Part shown: positions 33,882 through 46,519 of the stretch, in pieces
How positions within the stretch are numbered: the stretch's first letter is position 1
Layout of the letters: each line of letters opens with the position of its first letter
Assembly: GCA_034509495.1 (NCBI GenBank)
Contig: CM067512.1
Coordinates: 1,059,739-1,123,738, forward strand
Reading direction: 5' to 3'
Source: Acestrorhynchus altus
Lineage: Eukaryota; Chordata; Actinopteri; Characiformes; Acestrorhynchidae
DNA length: 64,000 nt
Translations under genes and position numbers: made by a program
Notes under the pieces: generated by a model
The model's database searches: none
Told to the model about the DNA's origin: nothing
What the model saw: only the letters and a program-made list of their open reading frames with translations

Positions 33882-34479
33882 GTGTATATGTATGATATAC
33901 TGTATAGAGGTAAGTTTTGCAGTTTGATCGTGTATTATGTCTGTATGTCCTCTGATCTGATGAGTGAAGCCTAGAACACAGCATGCTGACCTAAAGTCTA
34001 TCTCAGAACCTTTATGAAGCTTAAAATAAATATGTCTGTACGTCCAATTGTTCATGCTTTGATCCTCCTGAGGACATTCTGTCCTTGTAAGGAGCTAAAC
34101 ACACACTTCCACGGACACACACAGCCTGTGAAGCCGATTGTGGGTGTGCTGGCAGAAGAACTTACTCGTTTCTTCAGCACATGATGAGAAGGCCATTATC
34201 TGCAGCCTCAGTCAGGTCTCACAACAACTACTTGAATTACATAATGGTCATCAGACATGAATACTATTGCTTCTCCACTCAATCTTTTTGTAGTTTTAAG
34301 GCTTTATGGCCTTGCAGGTATATTAGTTTCACTTCTTTTCAGATTCCTCCGCATTAAGCTACCTTCCAGGAGTTTGCTGTTTTCCTGTCGATACTTTTTT
34401 TCTTTATTATTTAATGTTTTTCTTTCTTTTTTTATTTATTATTCTGTGGCGGCGAATCCCATCACTGGGTAAAAGCCTT
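33882..34479. other. Single-copy DNA, T-rich
   Basis: Nothing recognised. A 71-codon Leu/Phe-rich frame at 34257-34472 comes from T-rich sequence. Confidence 0.4.
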
Positions 34480-34760
34480 TTTTGCTCATCTAGCTCATTA
34501 ACACCTTTCTATGTTCAATAATAACATCGCCTTTTAAGACTGAATTGTAATCACCCCACTTTGACTCGGCGAACACAATGTACCGCAGGCGAATCCTGCA
34601 GTTCGAGAAAAATAATGACATGAAATAACAAACGGGCAGTGGAATGATTCCTCTGCTCAAAACAGCTAATTAGTTAATTGCATCTCAGTTAATTTGCTCT
34701 TGAACAGCCAGTTGGGGAAATGTGCCACTCTGGAGTTGGTTTGCGAGGTTCACTGATTAG
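34480..34760. promoter_or_regulatory. Candidate conserved non-coding element, dense TAAT motifs
   Basis: ACAGCTAATTAGTTAATTGC followed by ATCTCAGTTAATTTGC (34664-34703) packs at least three homeodomain-type cores within 40 bp. The surroundings are repeat-free with intact CpGs (GACTCGGCGAACAC). Inference only. Confidence 0.3.
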
Positions 34761-35261
34761 CCTGAGCCAGACCTCATGTGAGTCCATCAGTCATTGACTT
34801 GACCACACACCAAGGAGGTCAGTGAGCGGAGAAAGAAGCGGGAAATAAGTTTAGCAGACAAACTCAGTGAGGTCTGTTTCATTAGGAGCTGTGACTCTAA
34901 CAAGCGAGGCTATTTGACTAAGACTTCAAATCTCCTCTATTTCAGAGTCGAACAACAGTGTCAGGCGATGGACAACCCGTTTTCTCTCGAGCCACTGCTG
35001 CTATGGAGTATGTATTCTCTCTTCACCACATACAGACAGACGCAAAGTGCTGGGGAGCTATTTTGAGCTGTCTGTGAGCAGTCTGCTCTAGGGGCTGTGG
35101 CTCCTCTAGATGGGTGTCCAATCCTATGAGGTTCCACATTTATCCTCGTTCCTGCCTCCAGTCTCTCCAGCATTCATACAAAGCATTGATCTGAGTTGCA
35201 GAAGGAGAGAGGAAGGTTATGCTTGTGAACTGAGGGCAGAACTCAGATTCACTTCAGATCT
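34761..35261. other. Single-copy DNA, nothing recognised
   Basis: Nothing supported. Confidence 0.4.
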
Positions 35262-35540
35262 TCAAAAGTATCGGGACACCTGCTTGTTCGCTGTTTTCAA
35301 AATGAAGGGCATTAATGTAGATTTTATTCTTAATCTGTCCAAACTAAACTTTGTTTGAAGCATTGGTGAGAAGACATCCAGTGACAGATGTGAGATCAGG
35401 ATGTTGGATGATCACGACTCCACCAATATGAAAAGGACCGGAAGTTTGGGGGGGTGCTGTGCGGTGTGTGCCTTTTTTATCTGTGTCCAACAATGAGTGA
35501 AACCTAAAGTGGCTGAATGCGTTCATTAAAAGTACATACA
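35262..35540 (+). mobile_element. Repeat D, strongly decayed copy
   Basis: Begins with AAAAGTATCGGGACACCTGC, keeps AGGATGTTGGATGATCACGA and GTGGCTGAATGCGTTCATTA, and has lost most of the middle. Confidence 0.65.
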
Positions 35541-35574
35541 GTATCAGGACAATATCAGTGCATTTAGAATTTAA

Positions 35575-35600
35575 ATGTGTGTGTGTGTGTGTGTGTGTGT

Positions 35601-35641
<41 letters not shown>
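35575..35641. repeat. (GT)n microsatellite
   Basis: About 67 bp with one GG interruption. It directly abuts a foldback B fragment. Confidence 0.96.
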
Positions 35642-35644
<3 letters not shown>

Positions 35645-35722
35645 CTGGAGTTTTTAACCCCCTCCGTGTCACTGCTGAATGGAGAACAGTCCACCAACCA
35701 GAAATATCCAGCCAACAGCGTT
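35642..35722 (+). mobile_element. Foldback repeat B, central fragment
   Basis: GCTGCTGGAGTTTTTAACCC and GAACAGTCCACCAACCAGAA match the arm-to-centre junction of B. The 199-codon minus-strand frame across this area mixes repeat B, the microsatellite and repeat D and is not a gene. Confidence 0.75.
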
Positions 35723-36417
35723 TGCACTTTTGCAGTTAATGGTATTTTGTATTTTCTATTTTCCATTTGTCCTGCAGCAGCTTGACAGAGATCTGGGTTG
35801 AGCTTCTTTGAAGAAGCCAAAAGGTGACAGTGGCAGAAAAACTCCTCGGAATGCAGAGAAATAAACATTGAGGGGAGCTCATCCTCCTCACCCGACACCA
35901 GATAGCACAGCAATACAACAGAGGAACAAAAATAACAGGTCAAAAAGAGTGCAGCACGTTGGGAACGTGTTGTTCATGAAACCAAGTCATTTCAGGCATA
36001 TACTTTCTAATGGAAACTGTCTCCTGACTCTTATTCTGGCCGGGTGAAAGGCATACAGTAAAATTATTTATTTTATTTTATTTTCTGAAGGAGACATCTT
36101 CTGCCTATATTTATTTCTTTTGGGTAAAATCCAGAATTCTGAAGGTAATCACCCTTTCTGACATAATATCAGCATCCCTCTGTGATCATTGTCAGAGGTG
36201 AAGTCTCCTCCCTAAGCCAGCGGGCTTAGGAGCCTGTGGAATATCTTCCTTTATCCCTCGAGTGGACAGTACTTTTCTGCTGAGTCGACCTCAATCTCTC
36301 TCCGCCTGCCTCCAAAGCCTTCCAAAGTAGCGCTAACGCTACCGAGAGCCCTGCAGTAATGACCTGCTCTGAGCCTGCAGAGACAACCATCAGCAAGCAC
36401 TCTACAGATGCCGAGGG

Positions 36418-36420
<3 letters not shown>
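35723..36420. other. Single-copy DNA, nothing recognised
   Basis: No repeat match. Confidence 0.4.

Positions 36421-36456
<36 letters not shown>
36421..36456. repeat. (CT)n microsatellite
   Basis: About 18 CT units, then an impure CT tail to 36480. Confidence 0.95.
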
Positions 36457-36461
<5 letters not shown>

Positions 36462-36479
36462 GTCTGTCTTTCTCTCCTT

Positions 36480-38279
36480 CTTGCTCTCTGCCTCAAAAAA
36501 TCCTCAAGGCCCTTACCTTTAATTGGCACAGCCTCTAAAAAAAACCCCTTATTTTATCTTGTAGAGAAGAGCAGCTCTTCGCTCCACTTTACCGAAGTGC
36601 AAAAAAAAGAGAAAAGGTGGAAGAAGGGTGTATCATGTCGAGATGCAGGAATCACAAAACGAGTGCCGTCCGATCCTTCATCATCCATTCCATTCTAATC
36701 CATGCAGCGGCAGCTCGTGGCTGGGGAAGTCCATCTCTCTCACCGGGTTTGATATGTAAATTCCTTCACCGCGGGAAACTATCAATCCTCCATATTGAGT
36801 AGGAATGCTGGTGTGCAATTGGACGTCTCTCTCATTGCCATGTGCTTTAATCTTCACTTCATAATCCGGAGGTTTGATGAATTCTCCAGATCCACGGCTG
36901 AGCATCGACCACATCAACACGCGCGCACACGCTCGGCTGGAAGTAAGTGGGATGCATGATGGTGGGTTTTTTTGATCGATAACCCCCGCATCCAGCAACT
37001 GATTGAAATAGATATTTGCCAGCGAGTTGTTTCTCTCCATAATGATCTCATTTCATATTCTCGCCTCAAACGGCTCCTCCATCCTTGATGCATGGGTGAA
37101 AGTGGAGCACATAGCCCACCCAGCCTCGTCACTGGAGATTGATGATGCAAAGAAGGCGGTAGGTAGTCAGCACCAGGAGGCGAGGGAGGGCCGTGAAACC
37201 TACGAGGAGAAGGCGATCCTTATCTCGTTCCCAGGTGACCACGGTTCTTGCGTGTCCTATTGTATTTTGCCTGTTTGCCACACATTATACAAAGCATGCA
37301 GCTGAAACCTTCTCCCGTCTATAAGCTTCAAGTGGGATCTCCATGTGAGAGCTGAGGAGTTCAGTTACAGTGCCAGGAGCTATAAGAGCTTGTGAAGCAA
37401 AACAGGCACAGTCTGCTCCCAAAAAGAGCCATTTGCCAGCTGAAGCATTGTGCAGGATCGAGGCTCTGCATATGGTCGGAGGTCCCAACTCTACCCTCAA
37501 ATTGTTCATCCATCCCCGTTGTACCCCAGCAGAGCTGGATGGCAGAAAGAACAGACACATGTGCATGTTATGTCACGTCCTCCACTAACATTCTGTGTTC
37601 GTCTCATTTTCAGATCCAGTCTTTGGGAATTCTACACATCGGAACACTCCTGAAGAAACCTCAGAGGATTGTTTCTCTAAAGGCTTCAGAGACCTGTAAC
37701 TTACAGCTTAGCATAGGGCATCTGTTTTCCGAAGACCCACAAGGTAAGAACCCTGGTGGTCCGTAGGAGTGTAGGTAACGTTAAACTAAGAGACTGAGAG
37801 GGGACATCGATCCAGCTGTTGTTATGAGGTTTGGCATAAAGTGAATAGAGCAGTTTCTCTAGCTGTTCCTGAGGTTTCCAGGTAACTGTGGTGATGAGAT
37901 GGAGCATCATGGGTATTAAATACTAAACGATCACTGTGGAAAGGGTTGTCCCTGAAGAAGACCACTCTCCAGGAGTCAGACTACGAAATATTGACTCACG
38001 CCATTATACTCAACATCCTGTTTGTTGTTGTGTCATTGTTTCGTGCCTATTATAGTGTCTAATTATCAAGGAGTTGAGCTCACAATGTTCCCAAGATATT
38101 TATGCTGTAGGAAGCGACTGGCTGCTTATTTACACAAAGAAGCATATAGAGACCATAGTGTGCTTAACATATGTGAAGTGGTGGCATTTAACTCATTCTT
38201 GCATGATTGGTCAGAAAAGGTCAGACGATGCCATCATTACAGTGACTGGAAAAGACCCTCTATGTCTAATATCGTATTT
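36480..38279. other. Long repeat-free block, possible conserved non-coding DNA
   Basis: 1.8 kb free of microsatellites and relics. A minus-strand frame of 119 codons at 36681-37040 ends near a donor-like CCG|GTGAGA (36743). It shows no known motif, and overlapping frames on the other strand are as long. CpG-containing words are frequent (for example 36890-36945). I favour non-coding conserved sequence over an exon. Confidence 0.3.
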
Positions 38280-38570
38280 CCTTCTTTGGCTGAAATAATG
38301 TCAGTGAGATGTTTCTACAACCATCTACCATCTCTGACATCGACTGGAAGAAAGCGACAATTCCCTTTCCCTCCATGTGGAGTTCTTTCAGCTTCAGTCT
38401 TTGTACAGACGCTCTTACTTTCTCCTCAAACCCCCTCTGATACAATAAAGATCTCATAGTGGTTTCTATGATGGAGAGATCTCCACACCCTGCTGCAACA
38501 GGCGGCTCCAAACCATCCCTTCCTACCATGTTTCACAGCTGCTATGAGCTAGCCTATAACTCCAAATGCG
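38280..38570. mobile_element. Repeat E copy
   Basis: Shares CTGAAATAATGTCAGTGAGA, TCTCTGACATCGACTG, GTCTTTGTACAGACGCTCTT and CAATAAAGATCTCATAGTGG with 42281-42531. No coding frame is shared, so it is a non-autonomous interspersed repeat. Confidence 0.75.
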
Positions 38571-40013
38571 AGTTTGGTTTGTGTCAAATGTGTCTTCTGT
38601 TACTGGGTCCAAGCGACTTGTCGTGAGACTGCTGAAACTGTGAGGCAGAGATTATCAGTATTTTACTGATACCACTAAAACCACAGGGTGTAAATATCGA
38701 TGTAGTCAATATATCGGTCGAGCTGGTGAAGAGTGTAAATGGGGGTCCGCTTTTAGACCCCTACACTGTAAGGTTTAACTGACTTGGTTAAGGATGTTTG
38801 TTTGACAGTTACTTGACATGCTGGGGCAATTTTGCGGGCCATGACTCAGGAGTTCAGTCTGAGAGCGGCGGCTGTGATGCGTCTTCTCCAGCCTGTGAGA
38901 GGAAAGGCAGGAAACGGCAGGTCATTCACTCCCTTCTCTCTGTGATTTGCAGTGGCAGGGGTGACATTTTCTCCCCAAAGGGCATGTAGGGAGATGAAAT
39001 TACTCCTGGGTGTCAAGCATGCCATCTCCAGCATGTTTAACGCCATCCTCCAAATGTGGGACCACTAACGAACGTGCACGGAAGAAAGGTCCAGGAAGAG
39101 CTGTTTCATGTCACGTTTCTAGTTGGAAACAGAAATGTTCTGCAGAATTTCTGTGCTGGTGTAGCAGACATCTGGGAAAGCAAAAAAATCTCATTGCCTA
39201 GAGTCATAACAAAATTAGGGCCTTGGATTTTGAGCTCTGTTGTTTTTTTTTTAATGTTCTCCATCTGATCCTTGTGTTCTTCACTGCGTTTGTGTCCTAA
39301 TGTAGTCAAAGCTGAGTGCTCTCACGCAAAACTCTCTCAGCCTCCTCAGTGAAGTACCTCCACTCCACAATCTTCTCTCCTAATTCAGCCCAGTTAAAAT
39401 TACACACAGAGGAGGGAGAAGAACCCCACACACACCACCACAGCCATGGAGCATCCAGAGCGAGTGGGATTGGGTGTGTAGGTTGGGGGTGGAAATGCAA
39501 GTGTACAGCAGGAAAAGCTGTGGAAATCAGGGACCCTGACTTTAGCCCTATTAGGGTGGCATTAGTGGAACTTGTGAAGGTGGGTAAATTCATTTTTACT
39601 GGACATGCTCTGTGATTTTAGTCCCACTTATCATTTTTACTGACCTCACACTGACACGGTAAACATCACTGGCTCCTTCATCTCCCGTTAAATGAGCCAT
39701 AAATAAACCTCAGGTGGTTCATTCTGTGGCATTTCCTTTATGAGATGCTTGATTAGGCATTTAGATTCATAAGGATGACACTGATGTCGGAATTGATCAA
39801 ACCTGTGGCAAACATTCACACCTACTGCAGAGGCAGCAGGCGTGAGGCGGCTGCACACAGCCGCCTGTAGATGTGGGCGTGAATTTGTGGCACAGGACGT
39901 TTCACCCAACCATCCACAGAGTGTAGTAGGTCTGTACCTTCAATCCCTTTTAAATCTGAATTAAAAACATACTTATGGGTTAGTTTTTAATCCGGCTGTT
40001 TAATGTGCTTTAT
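38571..40013. other. Single-copy DNA, nothing recognised
   Basis: Opposed frames of 95-99 codons at 39306-39615 overlap each other and lack motifs. No gene call. Confidence 0.4.
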
Positions 40014-40030
40014 AAATAATATTAATAATA

Positions 40031-40073
<43 letters not shown>

Positions 40074-40099
40074 CAATAATAATAATAATAATAATAATA

Positions 40100-40138
<39 letters not shown>

Positions 40139-40142
40139 TAAC

Positions 40143-40199
<57 letters not shown>
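40014..40199. repeat. (AAT)n microsatellite, long, interrupted
   Basis: About 185 bp of AAT units with AAAT and AAC interruptions. It gives poly-Tyr, poly-Leu or poly-Ile frames on the minus strand. Confidence 0.97.
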
Positions 40200-40362
40200 T
40201 CAGTGACATCATGAATATCGTGTGGATGGATTTTATAGAGCTCCCAAAAACTTATTTCCAAATATGTCATCAATACGATGCTCCTGAGTTTAAAGGGTTA
40301 AAGGCAAAATCTTAAAACTGGTGTCTTGTCCTACATACATTCACATTCTTGGATTCTATGTC

Positions 40363-40816
<454 letters not shown>

Positions 40817-40818
40817 AA

Positions 40819-41424
40819 CAGATTTTAATACTCTAAGGGTTTTGCTCAACATGCCCAAAACAGCCGGCCCCTAATCTGCATTACAAATTGTCTTTCTTCC
40901 CTCATTTTTTCCTCTATTGTTTTTTACGTTAGTTGCATAAGAAAATTTATTTTGTAATATTACACCCTGGCTGTGTTTTATTGGACCCAATATAAAGGCA
41001 TGATTAAGCCATTAAAGACACATCTGCCATCCTAATTTCTTTTTAATCTGGCAAGGCCTGGCCTGCACTGTGCAGTAGTGGAGCTGACGTTTTAATTAAG
41101 TCAGGCCTGTAAGAATGATTACGGGTGTAGGGAGCAGAGCTGAGCTGTTTGCCGGACCGTGGAGGACGGATGGTCATGTCTATCTGTCTGAGAGTCCTCT
41201 GAATAGACGGCAAGACATTTTCTCCTTCACTGGGAGTGGCCGCTTCTCTCTCACACATGAAAAGGCCACTTTATTAGAAACCCTGGCCTTCTAGAATCTA
41301 AATTCACAGTGTGTTGGATTCCTGGACAGAGATTAGGTCTGTCACTGTTTTCCTATCAATGGAATCTTCATGTAGAACAGCATGTAGTCCAGGACTAAAC
41401 TTAATGTGGCTACTATAAGCTGCA
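40819..41424. other. Single-copy DNA, nothing recognised
   Basis: AT-rich first half with CAATATAAAGG and TTTTAATTAAG words. No supported feature. Confidence 0.4.
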
Positions 41425-41876
41425 CACATTGCTGACACAGATGTGCAAATGTACACACACCTTGTCTAGTCTCCGGTTTAAGGCTTGTTCGAATTGGTGG
41501 AAACATGATCTTCTACAGCTTGTCTAGTCCCTGTAGAGAAGTACTGCCAATAGAATAGGTCTCTCTGGAGCAGATAAACAAACATGACCCTATTGTCTCC
41601 ATGTCTAATAGCAGGTGTGGACTAGAGGGTATGAAGACCCCCAGCATTGAGCTGTGGAGCAGTGGAACTGTGTTCTCTGGAAGGATGGAGCTCCATCCAG
41701 GACTTTGCAAGTTGTTAATAAGTTGGTGATTATTCTAATAATCTTGGTGATCTCACTCATGAATGCTCTCGTGTCTGAATGCAATCAGATGTTCACTGCA
41801 ATGCTCTAAAACAAAAGCAGCCCTTGAGGCCTGAAGTAGCAATCAATGAGCAGGTGTCCCTTTACTTTTGTCCATG
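41425..41876 (-). mobile_element. Repeat D, near-complete copy
   Basis: Reverse orientation, ending ..CAGGTGTCCCTTTACTTTTG, TCCAT. The CAGCTTGTCTAGTC block appears twice (about 41463 and 41519) around a 50-bp insert. Confidence 0.8.
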
Positions 41877-41929
41877 TACATGCGCGACTCGTTTGTGGGT
41901 ATGTTTGGCAGTGACACTGATGTGTGTTA

Positions 41930-42240
41930 AACTCAGGAACACTGACTGTGGTTCCTGATACACTTGTCCCAGTGTCCCTCATCCAAAAATACTCCACGAA
42001 GCATCAAGAACTGATTTTCTTCAACTCAAAGGAATGTCGGATTAAAATATCCATCAGTCCAATTCTCACAAACACTTGAAAATCAGCCTCTGTTTCTTTT
42101 TCTTCTCCTGCTACTGTGCAGGAGTGTTTATTGACGTCCTGATTTGCTTCAAAGCAGTGATTTCAAGCTGTGAGTTGAGGAGAGAGGGGAGCTAAACGAA
42201 GCCCAAAGTTCTAGTTTCTGAGCTGGAGCCACATCAGTTA
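41930..42240 (+). repeat. Repeat F, first copy
   Basis: Aligns with 51365-51645 along its whole length: ACTGACTGTGGT, CTTGTCCCAGTGTCCCTCAT, CCATCAGTCCAATT, TCACAAACACTT, AAAGCAGTGATTT, GGGAGCTAAA. Both copies have a repeat D terminus 45-55 bp to their left in the same orientation. Confidence 0.8.
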
Positions 42241-42280
42241 ATAAAGCAGTTCTGTACAAATTTATTCCAAGTATTACATA

Positions 42281-42531
42281 CAGTCATGTGAAAAAGTTCA
42301 GACCCCTCTGCTCTAATATCTGTATCTCCTCCTTCAGCTGAAATAATGTCAGTGAGATGTTTCTAGAACCGTCTACTCTCTCTGACATCGACTGAAGAAC
42401 GACGTTCCTACTCCTCCATGTGGAATTCTTCAGCTCTGTGATGTTTCAGCATCAGTCTTTGTACAGACGCTCTTACGTTCTCCTCAAACCCCCTCTGATA
42501 CAATAAAGATCTCATAGTGGTTTCTATGATG
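42281..42531. mobile_element. Repeat E copy with a Tc1-like terminus
   Basis: Starts CAGTCATGTGAAAAAGTTCA, a terminus type I associate with small Tc1/mariner-like elements in fish. The body matches 38280-38530, and a short tail recurs at 60113-60150. Confidence 0.72.
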
Positions 42532-42540
42532 TAACTGTCT

Positions 42541-42600
42541 CAATTGTGGAACATTGCTGTGAGGATTTGATTGGATTCAGCAATGAGAGGTTGCTTTGGA
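42541..42600 (+). mobile_element. Repeat D fragment
   Basis: GAACATTGCTGTGAGGATTT and GATTGGATTCAGCAATGAGA match an internal stretch of D. Confidence 0.65.
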
Positions 42601-42626
42601 TTGCTGCTAAGGCATTTAAACTTGGA

Positions 42627-42885
42627 TCCATCCATCCATCCATCCATCCATCCATCCATCCATCCATCCATCCATCCATCCATCCATTTTCTGCCGCTTA
42701 TCCGGGGTCGGGTCGCAGGGCCGGAGCCTAAGCAGAGAGACCCAGACTTCCCTCTCCCCAACCACTTGGTCCAGCTGTTCCGGGGGAACTCCAAGGCGAG
42801 ACATAGTCTCTCCAGCGTGTCCTGGGTCTTCCTCTGGGTCTTCTCCCGGTGGGGTGTGTCCGGTACACCTCACCAGGGAGTAAAT
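42627..42885 (-). pseudogene. LINE 3' end: reverse-transcriptase C-terminus with (ATGG)n tail
   Basis: On the minus strand the frame reads RLGVPPEQLDQVVGEREVWV and SLLRL, closely like the end of fish LINE polyproteins (GVPPEELEEVAGEREVW type). It runs into GGATAAGCGGCAGAAAATGG and about 15 ATGG units (42627-42687 on plus). I think of L2/Maui or a relative but cannot confirm. Only the last 200 bp of the element were inserted, as usual for 5'-truncated LINEs. Confidence 0.82.
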
Positions 42886-43228
42886 TTTAGCTGTCTGTCT
42901 GAGCTCGATTATTCTTGATAATTCATGATTTGATCCTGGAAATGTAACGGTAAGTGTTGTAGTTTGTTATGAGTTTCATGTGTAAAGGTTTCTCTGATCC
43001 TGAGATCTGAAGCCTAGATAACAGAATGTAACTGCCTGCATAGTGCAGGTCTTGGGTTCTAGGAGTTCTAGGAGTTCACTTGGAGTCACTACGTGACTTT
43101 AGGTCCCTACAATCATACTGATTGTGTTGCATTTTTAAGACATTTTCTCTGTCTTCATCTGTACAGAGTCCCGCTTAATAATTCAGAGACGTGAGACAGC
43201 AGCGTTAGTTAAGTGTTCTGAGGAGGGA
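42886..43228. other. Single-copy DNA, nothing recognised
   Basis: No repeat or gene seen. Confidence 0.4.
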
Positions 43229-43233
43229 GTTGT

Positions 43234-43259
43234 GGGGTGGGGGGTGGGGGTGGGGGGGG
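43234..43259 (+). other. Predicted G-quadruplex motif
   Basis: Four G runs of 4, 6, 5 and 8 residues separated by single T loops, an ideal intramolecular quadruplex pattern. It lies in otherwise single-copy sequence. Confidence 0.85.
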
Positions 43260-43261
43260 TG

Positions 43262-43987
43262 GTATCTTCAGTTGACACAGAAGGTGTTAAAGTGCAGGAT
43301 GAGAGATGCAACCCCCTGGTTCAGAGCGTGTGCTCGTCGAGAGACTCCAGTGCTTCTCCTGCTTTGAAATGGAGGCCTGTGAGCCACGCTGACAGCCAAG
43401 CCAGCCAGCATGGAACACAGGGACGACTGCATGATTGAAGAACTTTGTCCTTCAAACCCAAAGGGTTCTTTTATTTGCCTTTTTTTTCTGGAGGGCGATA
43501 GAGAGACAGTGAGAGGCAGTGAAGAGAGAGAGAAGGAGAGCAGACCAAAGGCTCTGTCAGTGTGCAGAGAAAGCGTTTGAAAAAAGAAACTCGTTTGGGG
43601 CTCAGAATGAGAAAATCTCCGTCACAAAGCAAAGCTGGCACGCGTGCCCCTGCCATAAGCAGGCTGACGTGAAGGTTGTGTGAAGAGCTGCACATCCAGG
43701 GTTCGTCTACTTTCTCGAGGTCTTTTCTCAGCGGCGTTTCATGCTTTGTGTTTGCTCTGATCTCTTGACTTTGCCAAATGGGAAACACTGTGATTTAGCC
43801 ACAGCCTGAAGACAGAATTTACTTAAGGCAGAAGTGTGTTTGATATGTGGAGGCAATGTCTTGGATGTAGTTCAAGGCATGCATTTATTTTGTTTGACCT
43901 GTTTAAGTAGTGAGAGGTAAGAATGAACTGTCGGCAAATTGATCTAAAGGGAAAACACACAAACCGTACAGGAGACTTTACAGTCTG
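43262..43987. other. Single-copy DNA, nothing recognised
   Basis: The minus-strand frame of 105 codons at 43471-43788 has no motif. Confidence 0.4.
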
Positions 43988-44474
43988 TAGTCCTCCTTTC
44001 ACCCTGATCTTCAATGATCAGGACCCCACAGGACCACCACAGAGCAGATATGATGTGGGTGGTGGGTCATTCTCAGCACTGCAGTCACACTGACATGGTG
44101 GTGGTGTGTTAGTGTGTGTTGCTGGTACGAGTGGATCAGACGCAGCAGTGCTGCTGGAGTGTTTAAACACTGTGTCCACTCACTGTCCACTCTATCAGAC
44201 ACTCCTACCGAGTGTCTCCACCTTGTAGATGTAAAGTCAGAGACAGAAGCTCATCTGTTTCTGCCCAGTTTGTGTTGGTCGTCCTCTAGTCCTTCATCAG
44301 TGCTCACAGGACGCTGCCCACAGGACGCTGTCGGCTGGACGTTTCTGGTTGGTGGACTGTTCTCGGTCCAACAGTGAACTTCAGGCTACAAAGTGCTCCT
44401 GTTTGGTAAGCAGAGCTAAAAAACAGACAGTGAGAGTGGAAACAAGGAGGTGGTCATAATGTTATGGTTGATTG
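43988..44474. mobile_element. Foldback repeat B, centre in opposite orientation, right arm deleted
   Basis: Left arm to GAGTGTTTAAAC, then the centre begins ACTGTGTCCACTCACTG and ends GTTGGTGGACTGTTCTCGG, the reverse complement of the order at 30.6-30.8 kb. The right arm is missing except for its outer end (ACAAGGAGGTGGTCATAATG, TTATGGTTGATTG). Confidence 0.86.
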
Positions 44475-45579
44475 TGGGCTGCAGGGCAGGGGTGCCTCCA
44501 GGACAGGGTAGAGAAACACTGGTTTTGAGTCCTCGAGTACAGAGCCACCATGAAACGTAAATATCAGCAATGTTCCTCAACGAGTTGCTGTAGCTGAGCT
44601 CTCCATGGTCCTGAACAGGCATCGTTTGTCCAGCAGCAGCTGTCCGGAGTGCTGAACTGTGTTCTTAGGCGTGATTTTTATATTTAAAAAGAGACGTTGC
44701 TTTGATGAATGTTGAATAAATATAATAGAATAGAAATAATAGAAATAATAAATCCAGTTGAGCTCTTTCATAGAAGCCAAAACATTAAAACTGTCAAAAT
44801 AGGTGCAGTGTTTTTCAGAGGAGCTGATAAAATGGACAGACTTAGTGTCTTAGCGCATTATCTGCCCCCAACTTACCTGATTCAACCAACCAGCTCATTA
44901 AGAAGCCCTTCAGAGTCGCAGGAGATGTGATGAAGCTCTAACATGCAGGACCGGGGTTAAGGATCACCGTAGAACACATCGATTTATTTGGAAACGATAA
45001 ATTGTGTTACATTAAACTGGATTATAAAGCGTCATCATCATCCATCAGTGGGGCAGAGAGTGAGTTGGACAAATTGCAACCGTAGTGTTTCTTTTGGCAG
45101 CTGTGAGTAAATACAGTAGCGAGAACAGTGCACGAGAGGGACGCAAAGCAGAGTTTAGAGTAAAATGGCTTTTTAATGGAGTATTTTACTGTAATGCTGA
45201 AGGCCACTCAGACAGGCCATTATAATTTTTGAATAAATTGAAATGCATCACCCAGAGCCAGAGCGTTAGACGTGTCAAAAACAGTGGAGTTAGGAGCGAC
45301 ACAGTGCGTGTACTGTTGAGTTGAGCAGTAGTGTATGTTTTCCAGTAGAGTACAGATGGTCTGCACTGTTTAAGTGCTTCGTTTGTTCAGAGCAGGACCG
45401 TTTAAGCCCATTTATGTAACATCCTATTATGTACTTAACTCTCTGGCTCAGTTCCACAATGATAAAGATGAGTGAAGGGATCCAGACCACGAAAGACCAC
45501 GTGTTGCACTGCAGACCCCTGTTTGCCCACGTCACTTGTACGGACGTTGACTGGCCGAGTTCCTTTCTGCAGTAAAAGA
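44475..45579. other. Mostly single-copy DNA
   Basis: 44819-44842 repeats a short piece of the outer B arm (GGAGCTGATAAAATGGACAG). Region 45000-45290 is repeat-free. No gene. Confidence 0.4.
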
Positions 45580-45870
45580 AAGGAATCAAGCGATGTAATC
45601 GTGTCATTCCAGACCGTCTCATCTTCAGTGTGTGGAAGCACCGTGGTCAGTGGCCTGGTCTCACGGTGTGGGGACAGTTTTATAAGATGTCAGGACCTCT
45701 GGTCCTTTTCTGAACTCTGGTCTGCATCCAACAGAGCAAGGTATTCAAGAAATCAACATCCAGTCACATCACCAGAAGTGTCCCCCAGAAGAAAACGTGC
45801 TCTATCAGCACTCCGGAATATTCAAGCTGCATGGGACGGATTATCGTGGGACACCATTAGGAACCATTAG
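45580..45870 (+). pseudogene. Old Tc1-like relic, family T1-related
   Basis: Words for VWKHRGQ near 45634 and RNIQAAWDG..WDTIRNH at 45808-45868 are recognisable. Frames are broken and the middle is very divergent, so it is older than the other T1 copies. Confidence 0.7.
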
Positions 45871-46519
45871 TCTTATCTATGTTGAATTTGTAGGTTTAAA
45901 ATAAGTGTTTTCGTCTTAATATTAAAGATAAACATTACATGACCCAGTAGAGAGCCCTGTGGGACACCATTAACATGCAATGTGTTGTGTGCTGTAAGCT
46001 CCCATCTGCTGTACACTATGTTCGTCCAGATATTTTTGGAGTCAGTGAACAAATCCGATGTTATGACAAAAAGCAAGGATCTAGAGGAGGAAGAAAAGGA
46101 TCATTGTTGTTACTATATGCTATCAGAAATATGCTGATTTTAGCTCAGAATGTAGTGATGTTAGTTTTCCATTCCATATAATATGCAAAGACATTCCAGG
46201 GATTCAGGGACATAATGATTTGAGGGACATAATTAGTCATACGAAGTGAGTAACTTTCCCAGCACTGGTAGCTGTTTAGCGTGTGTTATAGTTGTGTGTG
46301 TGTATATATACATAATTCATAACCACATTTGTTCACTTTACACACTTAAACGTAATGTTCTACAATGTCATGTGACCAACCAAGTAACAAGAAAACAATA
46401 CACTGTTTTCAAAATTTGGAAAGTGTGTGTTTGCATTCAGCCTCCGCTTCTCTCAGTCTGACCAGCAGCCTTCACACGTCAGCGAACTGCAAACCTAAAA
46501 AGACCAAGACCTGACCTTC
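45871..46519. other. Single-copy DNA, nothing recognised
   Basis: Nothing supported. Confidence 0.4.

Noticed and set aside
35344..35943. 199-codon minus-strand frame
   Set aside because: It joins repeat D, a CA repeat and a foldback fragment, and the Thr-His run is the microsatellite.
36681..37040. 119-codon minus-strand frame with a donor-like end, considered as an exon
   Set aside because: No recognisable motif, no acceptor, and equally long frames on the opposite strand. A conserved non-coding block is at least as likely.
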